Assembly: GCF_001202025.1 (NCBI RefSeq)
Contig: NZ_LGHS01000068.1
Location: 1 to 35,974, forward strand
DNA from: Pseudorhodobacter aquimaris
GTDB taxonomy: Bacteria; Pseudomonadota; Alphaproteobacteria; Rhodobacterales; Rhodobacteraceae
DNA length: 35,974 bases
Direction: 5' to 3'
The notes under the pieces are model-generated. The model was not told the DNA's origin. It did no database searches and saw only the letters and a program-made list of their open reading frames with translations. Below, piece after piece: positions 8,082 to 16,782 of the stretch (its first letter is position 1; each line of letters starts with the position of its first letter). A program made the translations under genes and the position numbers.

Positions 8082-9731
8082 GTGAGTGGGGCAGAAGCCT
8101 CGAAAATGGAAAGAATGTCCGTGCAAAACCTTATTTCGCTTTGGTCCTCCCTCAATATGCGTCGTCGAATCATTATTGTCGGTGCAACGGTTGCAATGTT
8201 TTTGGCCGTTATTGGATTATCACGTATGGCCACCAACCCGGAAATGTCGCTGCTTTACGCAGGGCTGGATAGTAGCGCGGCCGGCGAGGTGGTGCGCGCC
8301 CTGGACCAGCGTGGCGTTATTTATGAGGTGGTTGGCGATACGATCCGTGTCGAAAGCGGCCAGCGTGATTCGTTGCGTATGACGCTTGCGGCCGAAGGTT
8401 TGCCAACGTCCGGTGGCGCAGGATATGAGCTGCTTGACGGCCTTTCAGGGTTTGGAACAACCTCACAAATGTTTGACGCGGCCTATTGGCGCGCAAAAGA
8501 AGGGGAGCTGGCCCGCACAATTGTGGCATCTCCTGCGATTCGTGCCGCACGGGTCCATATAGCACAGACGCAGGCCCAGCCCTTTCAGCGGGACCGCCGC
8601 CCGACGGCAAGTGTAACCGTAACCTCTGCATCGGGCGCTTTGGGCGCTGGACAGGCGAATGCGGTGCGCCATCTGGTTGCGGCTGCGGTTGCAGGGATGC
8701 AGCCCGATGATGTCTCAGTAATCGACAGTGTTTCCGGGTTTATTCCGTCGGGGGATGCGGCGTTCTCTCCTACCAAGGGCGGGGATGCGCGTGCAGAAGA
8801 ATTGAAACGTAATATCGAGCGGTTGCTCGTTGCCCGCGTTGGCCCTGGCAAAGCTATTGTTGAAGTGGCCATCGATGTGGAAACCGATCGCGAGCAGATT
8901 ACCGAACGTCGTTTTGATCCGGAAAGCCGTGTCGCAATTTCCTCGGACACCGAAGAGCGCAGCAACTCCGCAACGCAACCCAGTAACGATGTTACGGTCG
9001 CCTCGAACTTGCCCGAAGGCGATGCAGGGGCAGGCGGTCAAGGGTCAAGCAACTCTACGGAAACGCGTGAGCGAGTAAATTATGAAGTGTCTGAAACACA
9101 AAGAGAAATCATAAAATCCCCCGGTGCGTTGCGTCGTATCTCGGTGGCTGTCCTGGTCGACGGTGAACAAGTAGCGGCGGCGGATGGTACCGTCGCATGG
9201 GAGCCGCGCAGCGAAGAAGAGCTTGGGATCTTGCGAGAGCTGGTCATGTCTGCTGCCGGCCTGGATGAGGCGCGTGGGGACGTTCTGGTATTGAAATCAC
9301 TCGCCTTTGAGCCGATCACAGAAGCGGGCAGCATCGCCGAGAGCAGTATAATGTCTGCCGTCGGTCCACTTGACATTGTCTCGCTAATTCAGGCTGCTGT
9401 TTTGGGGGTTGTTGCCCTGATCCTGGGCCTGTTCGTGCTGCGCCCTCTTATGATGAACGGGTCTCGCAATAATACCGTGACCACGGAGAGTGCAGCCCTT
9501 GCATTGCCCCCCGCCGAAGGAAAATCAGCAACGGCACAAGAGCCCAGAGTCCTGACCGGCGAAATTGATGATCAGGACATGCCTGACCTGTCGGTTGTCT
9601 CATATGATGAAAACGGCAAAGTCGATGCAGACCCCATGGCCCGCCTGCGTCGCCTGATTGATGAGCGCCAAAGTGAAAGTGTGGAAATTCTGCGTGGCTG
9701 GATGGAGACCGATGAAGAGGAGAACGCGTAA
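8082..9731 (+). CDS. fliF: Flagellar MS-ring protein FliF
   Basis: This 549-aa protein has the usual FliF architecture: a first membrane helix (about 28-48, RIIIVGATVAMFLAVIGLS), a periplasmic YscJ/FliF domain (about 50-225; MSLLYAGLDSSAAGEVVRAL, GYELLDGLSGFGTT), an acidic low-complexity stretch near residues 285-330, a second membrane helix (about 430-455) and a cytoplasmic tail. The final 25 residues (RLRRLIDERQSESVEILRGW) match the segment that binds FliG. FliF assembles the MS ring that is the base of the flagellum. The GTG at 8082 follows a GAGG and gives the listed length; an ATG at 8106 is an alternative but has no good ribosome site. The stop overlaps fliH (TAATG). Confidence 0.94.
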   Translation: MSGAEASKMERMSVQNLISLWSSLNMRRRIIIVGATVAMFLAVIGLSRMATNPEMSLLYAGLDSSAAGEVVRALDQRGVIYEVVGDTIRVESGQRDSLRMTLAAEGLPTSGGAGYELLDGLSGFGTTSQMFDAAYWRAKEGELARTIVASPAIRAARVHIAQTQAQPFQRDRRPTASVTVTSASGALGAGQANAVRHLVAAAVAGMQPDDVSVIDSVSGFIPSGDAAFSPTKGGDARAEELKRNIERLLVARVGPGKAIVEVAIDVETDREQITERRFDPESRVAISSDTEERSNSATQPSNDVTVASNLPEGDAGAGGQGSSNSTETRERVNYEVSETQREIIKSPGALRRISVAVLVDGEQVAAADGTVAWEPRSEEELGILRELVMSAAGLDEARGDVLVLKSLAFEPITEAGSIAESSIMSAVGPLDIVSLIQAAVLGVVALILGLFVLRPLMMNGSRNNTVTTESAALALPPAEGKSATAQEPRVLTGEIDDQDMPDLSVVSYDENGKVDADPMARLRRLIDERQSESVEILRGWMETDEEENA

Positions 9732-10327
9732 TGCCCCCCCTTCAGCTGGAAGTTTTTGAAACCAAATCTGATGAAGGGTCAGCGACTCTTGTCACCGATT
9801 TGAACGCGATGGAGGAGGCGCGTCTCGCAGCATATGAGCAAGGATATGCTGCAGGTTGGGAAGATGCTGTGGCGGCACAGACAGGTGAGCGGAACCAGAT
9901 GGCCGCTGATCTGGCGCATAATTTGCAGTCTTTGAATTTCACCTATCATGAGGCGCGCACCCATGTTTTGAAGGGGTTAGAGCCACTTTTAATGGATATT
10001 GTTGGGCATTTATTGCCAGCGATCGCATCTGGCGTTCTGGCACCCGTCGTTGAGAAATCGCTGATGCCGCTGGCAGCCATGGCTGCCGATACCCCGATAA
10101 AACTTTTGTTCAACCCCGCAGCGCGCGAAGTGATCGAACCCTTGATTGACCATGAAAATGCCCCGCCACTGACCCTGGTAGAGGAGCCAACGCTTGGTGA
10201 GGGGCAGGTTTTCCTACGCCTCGGCGACTGTGAAACCCGTGTCGATCTTGATGGCGCCATAGCTGAAATCAAGGATGCGCTGTCGGACTTCTTTACCCTT
10301 ACAACCAAGGACCAAAATCATGGATGA
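9731..10327 (+). CDS. fliH: Flagellar export ATPase regulator FliH
   Basis: This 198-aa protein has a FliH-type layout: a short N-terminus, a helical segment with an AYEQGYAAGWEDA repeat (about 33-47) typical of FliH, a coiled region, and a C-terminal globular part (about 90-190) ending in LGDCETRVDLDGAIAEIKDA, which resembles the FliH/HrpE/V-ATPase-E stalk domain. FliH binds the export ATPase FliI and tethers it to the C-ring through FliN. The start ATG overlaps the fliF stop by one base and the stop overlaps the fliN start region by eight bases, so fliF-fliH-fliN are translationally coupled. FliH is poorly conserved, so position in the operon carries much of the assignment. Confidence 0.82.
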   Translation: MPPLQLEVFETKSDEGSATLVTDLNAMEEARLAAYEQGYAAGWEDAVAAQTGERNQMAADLAHNLQSLNFTYHEARTHVLKGLEPLLMDIVGHLLPAIASGVLAPVVEKSLMPLAAMAADTPIKLLFNPAAREVIEPLIDHENAPPLTLVEEPTLGEGQVFLRLGDCETRVDLDGAIAEIKDALSDFFTLTTKDQNHG

Positions 10328-10589
10328 TCTTGCTGATAATAACCCCTTCAGCCAAGTGCCGATCGAAATTACCATATCTGTCGGTCGGGCGCGGCCACAG
10401 GTCAAAGAGCTTTTAAAGCTGGAAAAAGATGCCGTTCTTGCATTGGACCGCCGCGTCGATGACCCTGTCGAACTTTGGGTCGGTGACCGTCTGATCGCAC
10501 GTGGAGAGCTGGAAGAGATGGAGGGCGAAAATGCGGGTCGTCTGGCCGTGCGATTGACAGAAGTTGCAAACCTGAAGGGTGGGCTTTGA
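10320..10589 (+). CDS. fliN: Flagellar motor switch protein FliN
   Basis: The protein has 89 residues, essentially one SpoA/FliMN-C domain (about 15-85): VPIEITISVGRARPQVKELL, then LDRRVDDPVELWVGDRLIAR and RLAVRLTEV. FliN builds the lower C-ring with FliM and FliG and docks FliH during export. The ATG at 10320 lies inside the 3' end of fliH and is preferred over an in-frame ATG at 10275 because the SpoA domain begins right after it and FliN proteins of this group are short. The stop TGA shares a base with the fliP ATG. Confidence 0.9.
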   Translation: MDDLADNNPFSQVPIEITISVGRARPQVKELLKLEKDAVLALDRRVDDPVELWVGDRLIARGELEEMEGENAGRLAVRLTEVANLKGGL

Positions 10590-11308
10590 TGCATCGGCTT
10601 CTTGGCTTTGCCTTACTTCTGAGCGTCCTTGCCTCCCCGGGTTTTGCGCAGCAAGTAACACTTGATCTAGGAGACGGGGCGTCGCTTTCCGGTCGCGCGG
10701 TGCAGCTTATGGCTTTGGTCACCGTGCTCAGCTTGGTGCCCGGAATAGCGATTATGGTCACCTGTTTCCCCTTTATCGTAACGGTGCTTTCTATTATGCG
10801 GCAGGCCATCGGCTTGCAGCAATCGCCACCAAACATGCTCATCATCAGCCTTGCGATGTTTCTGACGTGGTTCGTCATGGAGCCGGTATTCACCGAGGCA
10901 TGGCTGCAGGGCGTCAAGCCGTTGACAGAAAATACCCTTTCCTTTGAAGAGGCGTTTTACGCCACACTTGGCCCGTTCAGAGGGTTTATGTCGGCGCGAA
11001 TGGATGTCGACACATTTGCAACCATGCAAGCGCTGCGTCCGGGTGAGGCAAGCGCGCCGATCGACTCCCCTCTATCGCTATTGGTGCCATCCTTTTTGCT
11101 GTCGGAAATTCAGCGGGCGTTTGAAATCGGTTTCCTTATCTACCTACCTTTTTTGATTATCGACCTGGTTGTTGCTGCGGTTTTGATGTCGATGGGCATG
11201 ATGATGGTCCCCCCCGCTGTGGTATCAATGCCATTCAAACTGGCCTTCTTCGTGGTCGCGGATGGTTGGGCACTTGTATCAGGGGCACTTGTTCGAAGCT
11301 ATTTTTAA
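10589..11308 (+). CDS. fliP: Flagellar type III export gate protein FliP
   Basis: This 239-aa protein begins with a cleavable signal peptide (HRLLGFALLLSVLASPGFAQ), a known feature of FliP. Membrane helices lie near 33-60 (MALVTVLSLVPGIAIMVTCF), 75-100, 170-195 and 205-230. Family motifs are visible: RQAIGLQQSPPNMLIISLAM and SEIQRAFEIGFLIYLPFLII, followed by MGMMMVPPAVVSMPFKLAFF. FliP forms the core of the FliPQR export gate in the MS ring. The ATG at 10589 overlaps the fliN stop; a TTG one codon earlier is possible. It is the last gene of flagellar block A; fliQ is not seen, and the next gene belongs to a metabolic locus. Confidence 0.95.
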   Translation: MHRLLGFALLLSVLASPGFAQQVTLDLGDGASLSGRAVQLMALVTVLSLVPGIAIMVTCFPFIVTVLSIMRQAIGLQQSPPNMLIISLAMFLTWFVMEPVFTEAWLQGVKPLTENTLSFEEAFYATLGPFRGFMSARMDVDTFATMQALRPGEASAPIDSPLSLLVPSFLLSEIQRAFEIGFLIYLPFLIIDLVVAAVLMSMGMMMVPPAVVSMPFKLAFFVVADGWALVSGALVRSYF

Positions 11309-11387
11309 CAGGCTTTGTGTGGAGTTAGATAGCCGAGATGTTGCATTGCGCTTGCAGGCGACACCAAGCCATCGGCCACTCTACCCA

Positions 11388-12194
11388 TCAAGCCCCCAAG
11401 CTGGCAGAGACTTGCGCCCCCGCTTTTTGAACCAACCTGCCAATTGCGACGGTTTTTTCAGGCGTCAAGCGATGTGATGGGCCAGAGATAGATATTCCGC
11501 CGACAGCCTCGCCGTAGAAATTGGTGATCGGAGCCGCAATACAGCGCATACCGATGGCTTTTTCCTCATCATCAAAAGAAAAGCCCTGTTTGCGGATCAA
11601 GCTAAGCTCTTGGATCAGACTCTCGGCAGTGCATATCGTATTTTGTGTAAAAGGTGGCAGAGGGTTATCGACAAGATAGCGGCTCAATTGCTTTTCAGAA
11701 TACATCGCCAACAGCGCCTTGCCGATACCGGAGGCGTGCATCGGCGCCTGTGTCCCCGGAGGAAAAAATGCGCGAATGGACTCATGGGTTTCCACTTGGG
11801 CGACGAAAACCACGTTATCTTCACGCTCTATCCCCAGATTGGAGGTTTCGCCGGTTTGATCACGCAGCAGCTGCATGACGGGCATCGCGCGGGTGATAAG
11901 GTTGCTGCGCCGCAAAAACGCGCTGCCGATCCGGAATGCCTCTGCCCCGATTGACCATTCTTGTGATGCTGGATTTACCTCAGCCACGCCGCGCAGTCGG
12001 AAGGTGGAGAGCACACGATAGATCGTTGCGGGCGATTGCCCCATGTTTTCGGCGATTTGTGACAAGGTCATGGCGCCGCCTTTGGCCAAGGTTTCCAAGA
12101 CGTCAATTGCGCGATCCAATGACTGAATGATGTTCTGGCTTTCATCACCATCGAACCGTTTCGGCCGACCTCTGTTGCGCTGACTATTGGTCAT
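11388..12194 (-). CDS. bhcR: BhcR, IclR-family regulator of the beta-hydroxyaspartate cycle
   Basis: The 268-aa protein has an N-terminal winged helix-turn-helix (about 22-85; SLDRAIDVLETLAKGGAMTL, SQIAENMGQSPATIYRVL) and a C-terminal IclR effector-binding domain (about 95-265; ASGIGKALLAMYSEKQL, DDEEKAIGMRCIAAPI, AVGGISISGPSHRLTPE). It is divergent from bhcABCD. In Paracoccus denitrificans the corresponding BhcR binds the bhc promoter and responds to glyoxylate; this gene has the same position, so I apply the name. Inverted repeats in the 194-base gap to bhcA are candidate operators. It converges on fliP with about 80 bases between. Confidence 0.88.
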   Translation of the reverse strand: MTNSQRNRGRPKRFDGDESQNIIQSLDRAIDVLETLAKGGAMTLSQIAENMGQSPATIYRVLSTFRLRGVAEVNPASQEWSIGAEAFRIGSAFLRRSNLITRAMPVMQLLRDQTGETSNLGIEREDNVVFVAQVETHESIRAFFPPGTQAPMHASGIGKALLAMYSEKQLSRYLVDNPLPPFTQNTICTAESLIQELSLIRKQGFSFDDEEKAIGMRCIAAPITNFYGEAVGGISISGPSHRLTPEKTVAIGRLVQKAGAQVSASLGA

Positions 12195-12235
12195 GTATCG
12201 GCTCTTTCGTCGAAAATACGGGGACGTAGAGGATT

Positions 12236-12260
12236 AAATGAAAAATCATTTCTGTAAATG
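12236..12260. promoter_or_regulatory. Inverted-repeat operator candidate nearer bhcR
   Basis: AAATGA-AAAA-TCATTT is a perfect 6-4-6 inverted repeat (12236-12251). It overlaps a second one, CATTT-CTGT-AAATG (12247-12260). The element AAATGAAAAA recurs 20 bases apart (12236 and 12256), about two helical turns. The sites lie 42-66 bases upstream of the bhcR start, fitting autoregulation or shared control of the divergent promoters. Confidence 0.5.
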
Positions 12261-12308
12261 AAAAAATGTAACACCCCGAATATCATACCAAAAATATGTT
12301 ATATTGTG

Positions 12309-12329
12309 TTTTGAAAAAATATTTCAAAA
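12309..12329. promoter_or_regulatory. Perfect inverted repeat, likely BhcR operator upstream of bhcA
   Basis: TTTTGAAA-AAATA-TTTCAAAA is a perfect 8-5-8 inverted repeat, about 60 bases before the bhcA start. Its 15-base core TGAAAAAATATTTCA has the same length and symmetry as the classical IclR operator (TGGAAATNATTTCCA) and agrees with it at most fixed outer positions. This supports recognition by the IclR-family protein encoded next door; binding is inferred. Confidence 0.55.
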
Positions 12330-12388
12330 AAATTGAGCCGGTGCGCAACTCCCCCTAGTCTTATCGCAACCCTATGGAGGAGAATGTC

Positions 12389-13582
12389 ATGACCTTTCAA
12401 AATCCGGTCTTTATTCCCGGCCCCACCAATATGCCGGAAGCGATCCGTCAAGCCTGCTATATGCCAACGATAGATCATCGCTCTCCTGTATTTGGCAAGA
12501 TTTTACATCCCTGCCTTGAGGGCGTGGGAAAGGTTCTGAAATCGAACAGCGCCAAGATTTTCATCTTTCCGTCGACGGGAACAGGCGGCTGGGAAACAGC
12601 CTTGACGAACACGCTGAGCAAGGGCGACAAAGTTCTGGCCGCGCGCAATGGTATGTTCAGTCACCGTTGGATTGATATGTGCCAACGTCACGGGCTGGAT
12701 GTGCAAGTCATTGAGACCCCGTGGGGCGACGGCCTGCCAGCCGACAAATATGAAGAAATTCTGCGCGGCGATAAATCCCACAGTATCAAGGTTGTTTTGG
12801 CCACGCATAATGAGACCGCAACTGGCGTGAAGTCCGATATTGCGGCCATGCGCCGGGCGTTGGACGCGGCAAACCATCCTGCGATGCTCTATGTAGATGG
12901 GGTATCCTCTATTGGTTCGATGGATTTCCGGATGGATGAGTGGGGCGTTGATATTGCGGTGACCGGCAGCCAGAAGGGTTTCATGCTGCCCGCAGGCCTT
13001 GCGATTGTCGGTTTTTCCGAAAAGGCGATGAAGGCCGTGGAAACCGCGACCCTGCCGCGTACTTTTTTTGATGTGCGTAATATGGCCAAAGGCTATGGCA
13101 ATAACGCCTATCCCTATACGCCGCCGGTCGGTCTGATGAATGGTCTCAAGGCGTCATTGGCGATGATTGAGGCCGAGGGGCTGGAAAATGTCTTTGCCCG
13201 TCATACCCGCATAGCCGAGGGCGTGCGCCGTGCGGTGGACGCTTGGGGATTGACGCTTTGTGCGACGTCGCCGGATGTTTATTCCGATACCGTTTCCGCC
13301 ATTTGCACGCCCGAAGGTTTCAATGCGACCGATATCGTGACGGTTGGCGCACGCGATTATGACATGGCCTTTGGTGTCGGCTTGGGGGAGGTTGCGGGCA
13401 AACTGTTCCGCATCGGCCATCTTGGCAGCCTGACCGATGCGATGATGCTCTCGGGGTTGGCGACGGCGGAAATGGTGATGGTGGACCTTGGGCTGGATAT
13501 CACGCTTGGGTCCGGTGTTGCGGCGGCGCAGGAGTATTACCGTCTTGGGTCGGGTAAATCCAAACGTATCGCGGCGGAGTGA
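12389..13582 (+). CDS. bhcA: BhcA, aspartate-glyoxylate aminotransferase
   Basis: The 397-aa protein is a fold-type I, class V PLP aminotransferase of the serine-glyoxylate/alanine-glyoxylate type: FIPGPTNMPEAIRQA at the N-terminus, STGTGGWETAL for cofactor phosphate, VDGVSSIGSMDF with Asp170 for the pyridine ring, and GSQKGFMLPAG with the PLP-binding Lys196. In the beta-hydroxyaspartate cycle BhcA transfers the amino group of aspartate to glyoxylate, giving oxaloacetate and glycine. The ATG at 12389 is chosen because GGAGGAGA lies just upstream; an ATG at 12374 would bury that site in the gene. It is first in the bhcABCD operon and five bases before bhcB. The specific substrate follows from the four-gene context. 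Confidence 0.92.
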   Translation: MTFQNPVFIPGPTNMPEAIRQACYMPTIDHRSPVFGKILHPCLEGVGKVLKSNSAKIFIFPSTGTGGWETALTNTLSKGDKVLAARNGMFSHRWIDMCQRHGLDVQVIETPWGDGLPADKYEEILRGDKSHSIKVVLATHNETATGVKSDIAAMRRALDAANHPAMLYVDGVSSIGSMDFRMDEWGVDIAVTGSQKGFMLPAGLAIVGFSEKAMKAVETATLPRTFFDVRNMAKGYGNNAYPYTPPVGLMNGLKASLAMIEAEGLENVFARHTRIAEGVRRAVDAWGLTLCATSPDVYSDTVSAICTPEGFNATDIVTVGARDYDMAFGVGLGEVAGKLFRIGHLGSLTDAMMLSGLATAEMVMVDLGLDITLGSGVAAAQEYYRLGSGKSKRIAAE

Positions 13583-13586
13583 GATT

Positions 13587-14540
13587 ATGTATATCCCCAC
13601 ACTCGCCGATATGCTGGTCGCGCATGAACGGATCAAACCCTATATCCACCGCACGCCTGTTCTGGCCTCGCAATACCTCAATGATCTGACGGGGGCCGAG
13701 CTGTTTTTCAAATGTGAGAACCTGCAAAAAGCCGGTGCCTTCAAGGCGCGAGGCGCGTCCAACGCCGTGTTTGGCCTGACCGAGGAACAGGCCGCCAAAG
13801 GCGTTGCCACCCATTCCAGCGGCAATCACGGGACGTGCTTGTCCTATGCCGCGGGTCGGCGGGGCATTCCTTGCACCGTGGTCATGCCCCGCACCGCGCC
13901 TCAGGCCAAGAAAGAAGCCGTGCGCGGTTATGGCGGCCGTGTGGTGGAATGTGAGCCGTCAACCACCAGCCGTGAGGCGGTCTTTGCCGAGGTGGTGGCG
14001 GAGACGGGCGCGGAATTTGTGCATCCCTATAATGATCCGCGTGTGATCGCGGGACAGGCGACCTGTTCAAAGGAGCTGATCGAGCAGGCGCAGGGCCTTG
14101 ATGCGGTGATCGCCCCCATCGGGGGGGGCGGTATGGTTTCGGGCACTTGCCTGACGCTGTCCAACCTTGCGCCGCAGATCAAGATTTATGCCGCCGAACC
14201 GGAACAGGCCGATGATGCCTATCGCAGCTTCAAGGCCGGTCATATCATTGCCGATGACGCGCCGGTGACGGTGGCCGATGGGCTGAAGGTGCCGCTAAAG
14301 GATCTGACGTGGCATTTCGTGCAAAGCCACGTCACCGATATTCTGACGGCCTCGGACCAAGAGATCATCGACGCGATGTTATTGATCTGGAAGCGGATGA
14401 AGATCGTGATGGAGCCGTCGAGCGCTGTACCTTTGGCGACCATTCTCAAGAACAAAGAGATTTTCGCGGGCAAGCGCGTGGGCGTGATTATCACCGGGGG
14501 CAATGTCGATCTCGACCTGCTTCCCTGGCAGCAGAAGTGA
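13587..14540 (+). CDS. bhcB: BhcB, beta-hydroxyaspartate dehydratase
   Basis: This 317-aa fold-type II PLP enzyme belongs to the threonine/serine dehydratase family. It shows FKCENLQKAGAFKARGA with the PLP Lys53, SSGNHG at 77-82 holding the substrate carboxylate, and the glycine-rich phosphate loop IGGGGMVSG at 178-186. In the cycle it dehydrates (2R,3S)-beta-hydroxyaspartate to iminosuccinate. The ATG at 13587 lies just after the bhcA stop; longer frames reaching back into bhcA are ignored. Family membership alone would suggest a serine/threonine/hydroxyaspartate dehydratase; the neighbours bhcA, bhcC and bhcD make the hydroxyaspartate role very likely. Confidence 0.92.
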   Translation: MYIPTLADMLVAHERIKPYIHRTPVLASQYLNDLTGAELFFKCENLQKAGAFKARGASNAVFGLTEEQAAKGVATHSSGNHGTCLSYAAGRRGIPCTVVMPRTAPQAKKEAVRGYGGRVVECEPSTTSREAVFAEVVAETGAEFVHPYNDPRVIAGQATCSKELIEQAQGLDAVIAPIGGGGMVSGTCLTLSNLAPQIKIYAAEPEQADDAYRSFKAGHIIADDAPVTVADGLKVPLKDLTWHFVQSHVTDILTASDQEIIDAMLLIWKRMKIVMEPSSAVPLATILKNKEIFAGKRVGVIITGGNVDLDLLPWQQK

Positions 14541-14550
14541 GGGCAAAAGT

Positions 14551-15714
14551 ATGAATACAGATACAAATTTTGATAACTATGAGGTCGGTTACGACATTCC
14601 CGCCAAGCCCGGTATGGATGAGGCGGATATCCAGACGCCGTGCCTGATCCTCGATCTGGATGCGCTGGAACGGAACGTGAAAAAGATGGGTGACTATGCC
14701 AAAGCCCACGGTATGCGTCATCGCGCGCATGGCAAAATGCACAAGTCGGTCGATGTTTTGAAGCTGCAAATGGAGATGGGCGGGGCGATCGGCGTTTGCT
14801 GTCAGAAAGTGTCAGAGGCTGAAGTGTTTGCGCGCGCGGGCATCAAGGAGATCCTCGTATCCAATCAGGTGCGGGAGGCGGCCAAGATCGACCGTCTGGC
14901 GCGGATGCCGAAACTTGGGGCAAATGTAATTGTCTGTGTCGATGACGTGGCCAATATCGCCGATCTGTCGGCGGCCGTACAAAAACATGGGACCGAGCTG
15001 GGCGTGTTCATCGAGATTGACTGCGGCGCGGGCCGTTGCGGCGTCAAGACGACCGAGGCCGTGGTTGAAATCGCCAAGGCCGCAGCCGCCGCGCCGGGGC
15101 TGACGTACCGCGGTATTCAGGCCTATCAAGGCGCAATGCAGCATATGGACAGCTTTGATGATCGTAAGGCCAAGCTTGATGCGGCCATCGCGCAGGTTTC
15201 CGATGCCGTTGAGGCATTGAAAGCCGAGGGGTTGGAAACCGAACTGGTTTCCGGCGGGGGCACGGGTTCCTATTACTTCGAGAGCAATTCAGGGATTTAT
15301 AATGAATTGCAGTGTGGTTCCTATGCCTTCATGGATGCCGATTATGGCCGTATTCACGACCAGGATGGCAAGCGCATCGATCAGGGCGAATGGGAAAACG
15401 CGTTGTTTATTCTGACCAGCGTGATGAGCCATGCAAAGCCCGATAAAGCCATTGTTGATGCGGGCCTCAAGGCGCAATCGATTGACAGCGGTCTGCCGTT
15501 CATCTTTGGCCGCGACGATGTGAAATATATCAAATGCAGCGACGAACACGGTGTTGTTGAGGATCCTGACGGGGCGCTGAAGGTGAATGACAAGCTGCGC
15601 TTGGTGCCGGGCCACTGTGACCCGACGTGCAACGTGCATGACTGGTATGTCGGTGTGCGCGGCGGCAAGGTGGAAACGGTCTGGCCGGTCTCGGCGCGCG
15701 GCAAGGCCTATTGA
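14551..15714 (+). CDS. bhcC: BhcC, beta-hydroxyaspartate aldolase
   Basis: The 387-aa protein belongs to the D-threonine aldolase/D-serine dehydratase (alanine-racemase-like TIM barrel, fold-type III) family. The PLP-lysine region is HRAHGKMHKS (Lys62 by position). Family motifs include DCGAGRCGV, VSGGGTGSYYFE and a C-terminal metal-binding segment GHCDPTCNVHDWY. BhcC condenses glyoxylate with glycine to (2R,3S)-beta-hydroxyaspartate, the carbon-joining step of the cycle. The start at 14551 lies ten bases after the bhcB stop, with a weak upstream ribosome site. It has full family length with no lesion, and its codon use looks like that of its neighbours. Confidence 0.93.
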   Translation: MNTDTNFDNYEVGYDIPAKPGMDEADIQTPCLILDLDALERNVKKMGDYAKAHGMRHRAHGKMHKSVDVLKLQMEMGGAIGVCCQKVSEAEVFARAGIKEILVSNQVREAAKIDRLARMPKLGANVIVCVDDVANIADLSAAVQKHGTELGVFIEIDCGAGRCGVKTTEAVVEIAKAAAAAPGLTYRGIQAYQGAMQHMDSFDDRKAKLDAAIAQVSDAVEALKAEGLETELVSGGGTGSYYFESNSGIYNELQCGSYAFMDADYGRIHDQDGKRIDQGEWENALFILTSVMSHAKPDKAIVDAGLKAQSIDSGLPFIFGRDDVKYIKCSDEHGVVEDPDGALKVNDKLRLVPGHCDPTCNVHDWYVGVRGGKVETVWPVSARGKAY

Positions 15715-15778
15715 TTGCCCCTAGCGGGATGGTTTGAGCAGATAAAGGGCAGGGCTCGGCCTTGCAGAAGGGATGTCT

Positions 15779-16744
15779 ATGTGGATTGTACCAGAGGCGA
15801 AGATTGCCGATTTGATGGATCGGGCGACCTGTTTTACGGCAATCGAAGGGGTGTTTGCCGCGATGTCGCGCGGCGATGCCTATAACTTTCCGGTCATCCG
15901 CGAGTCTATTGGCCATGCTGATGCGCTTTATGGGTTCAAGTCGGGGTTTGACCGGCAGGGATTGGCGTTGGGCCTTAAATCCGGGGGCTATTGGCCCGGC
16001 AATGAGGCCAAGGGGCTGACCAACCACCAGTCCACCGTTGTCTTGTTCGATGCAGATACCGGCAAGGTAAAGGCGCTGGTCGGCGGGAACCTGTTGACAG
16101 CCCTGCGCACGGCTGCGGCTTCTTCGGTCTCTATCCGCCATTTGGCGCGTGAGGACGCCAAGGTTTTGGGCATGGTCGGCGCGGGGCACCAATCCGCCTT
16201 CCAGATGCGGGCCGCGGTGGAACAGCGCCAGTTTGAAAAGGTCGTGGGCTGGAACCTTCATCCTGAAATGCTCGACCGCCTTGCCAATACCGCCCAAGAG
16301 CTGGGCCTGCCGTTTGAGGCCGTCAGCCTAGACGAGCTGGGCGCGCAATCGGATGTGATCATCACGATTACCTCCAGCTTTGATCCGATTTTACATGCCG
16401 CACAGATCAAACCCGGCACGCATATCGCCTGCATGGGCACGGACACCAAGGGCAAGCAAGAAGTAGGCGCCGATCTGGTGGCGCGCGCGACGGTGTTTAC
16501 CGATGAGGTCGCGCAGGCGATCAGCATCGGTGAATGTCAACACGCCATTGCCAGCGGTGTTCTGGCCGAGACTGATATTGCCGAACTCGGCGCCGTGATC
16601 AACGGCACCCACAAAGGTCGCAGCAGCGTCGAAGAGGTAACGCTGTTTGATGGCACCGGTGTTGGCTTGCAGGATCTGGCCGTGGCGGCGGCGGTGGTTG
16701 ATCTGGCCATTACCAAAGGTGTCGCAATCGAAGTGGATTTCTAA
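15779..16744 (+). CDS. bhcD: BhcD, iminosuccinate reductase
   Basis: The 321-aa protein is of the ornithine cyclodeaminase/mu-crystallin family. It has an N-terminal dimerisation and substrate part with GLKSGGYWPGN and HQSTVVLFDADTG, and a Rossmann NAD(P) site VLGMVGAGHQSAFQ (about 128-141). In the cycle it reduces iminosuccinate to aspartate, regenerating the amino donor for BhcA. The ATG at 15779 is preferred because AGAAGGG lies six bases before it; an ATG six bases earlier would sit directly on that site. A 64-base gap after bhcC holds no gene. The family also contains cyclodeaminases and other imine reductases; the operon decides the role. Confidence 0.9.
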   Translation: MWIVPEAKIADLMDRATCFTAIEGVFAAMSRGDAYNFPVIRESIGHADALYGFKSGFDRQGLALGLKSGGYWPGNEAKGLTNHQSTVVLFDADTGKVKALVGGNLLTALRTAAASSVSIRHLAREDAKVLGMVGAGHQSAFQMRAAVEQRQFEKVVGWNLHPEMLDRLANTAQELGLPFEAVSLDELGAQSDVIITITSSFDPILHAAQIKPGTHIACMGTDTKGKQEVGADLVARATVFTDEVAQAISIGECQHAIASGVLAETDIAELGAVINGTHKGRSSVEEVTLFDGTGVGLQDLAVAAAVVDLAITKGVAIEVDF

Positions 16745-16753
16745 AAACCCAGT

Positions 16754-16774
16754 CCCCTTTTTTTCGCAAAGGGG
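16754..16774. terminator. Possible terminator between bhcD and the convergent LysR gene
   Basis: CCCCTTT (16754-16760), a seven-base T-rich loop and AAAGGGG (16768-16774) form a stem between the two convergent stop codons, with a short T run further on (16781-16784). It could end transcription from both sides. The stem is short, so this is tentative. Confidence 0.45.
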
Positions 16775-16782
16775 GCCGGATT

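Noticed and set aside
11309-11387. Search for a terminator between convergent fliP and bhcR
   Set aside because: No stem with a T run could be found in these 79 bases.
15530-16297. 255-codon minus-strand frame across the bhcC-bhcD junction
   Set aside because: It covers the antisense of two well-supported genes and has no recognisable domain.
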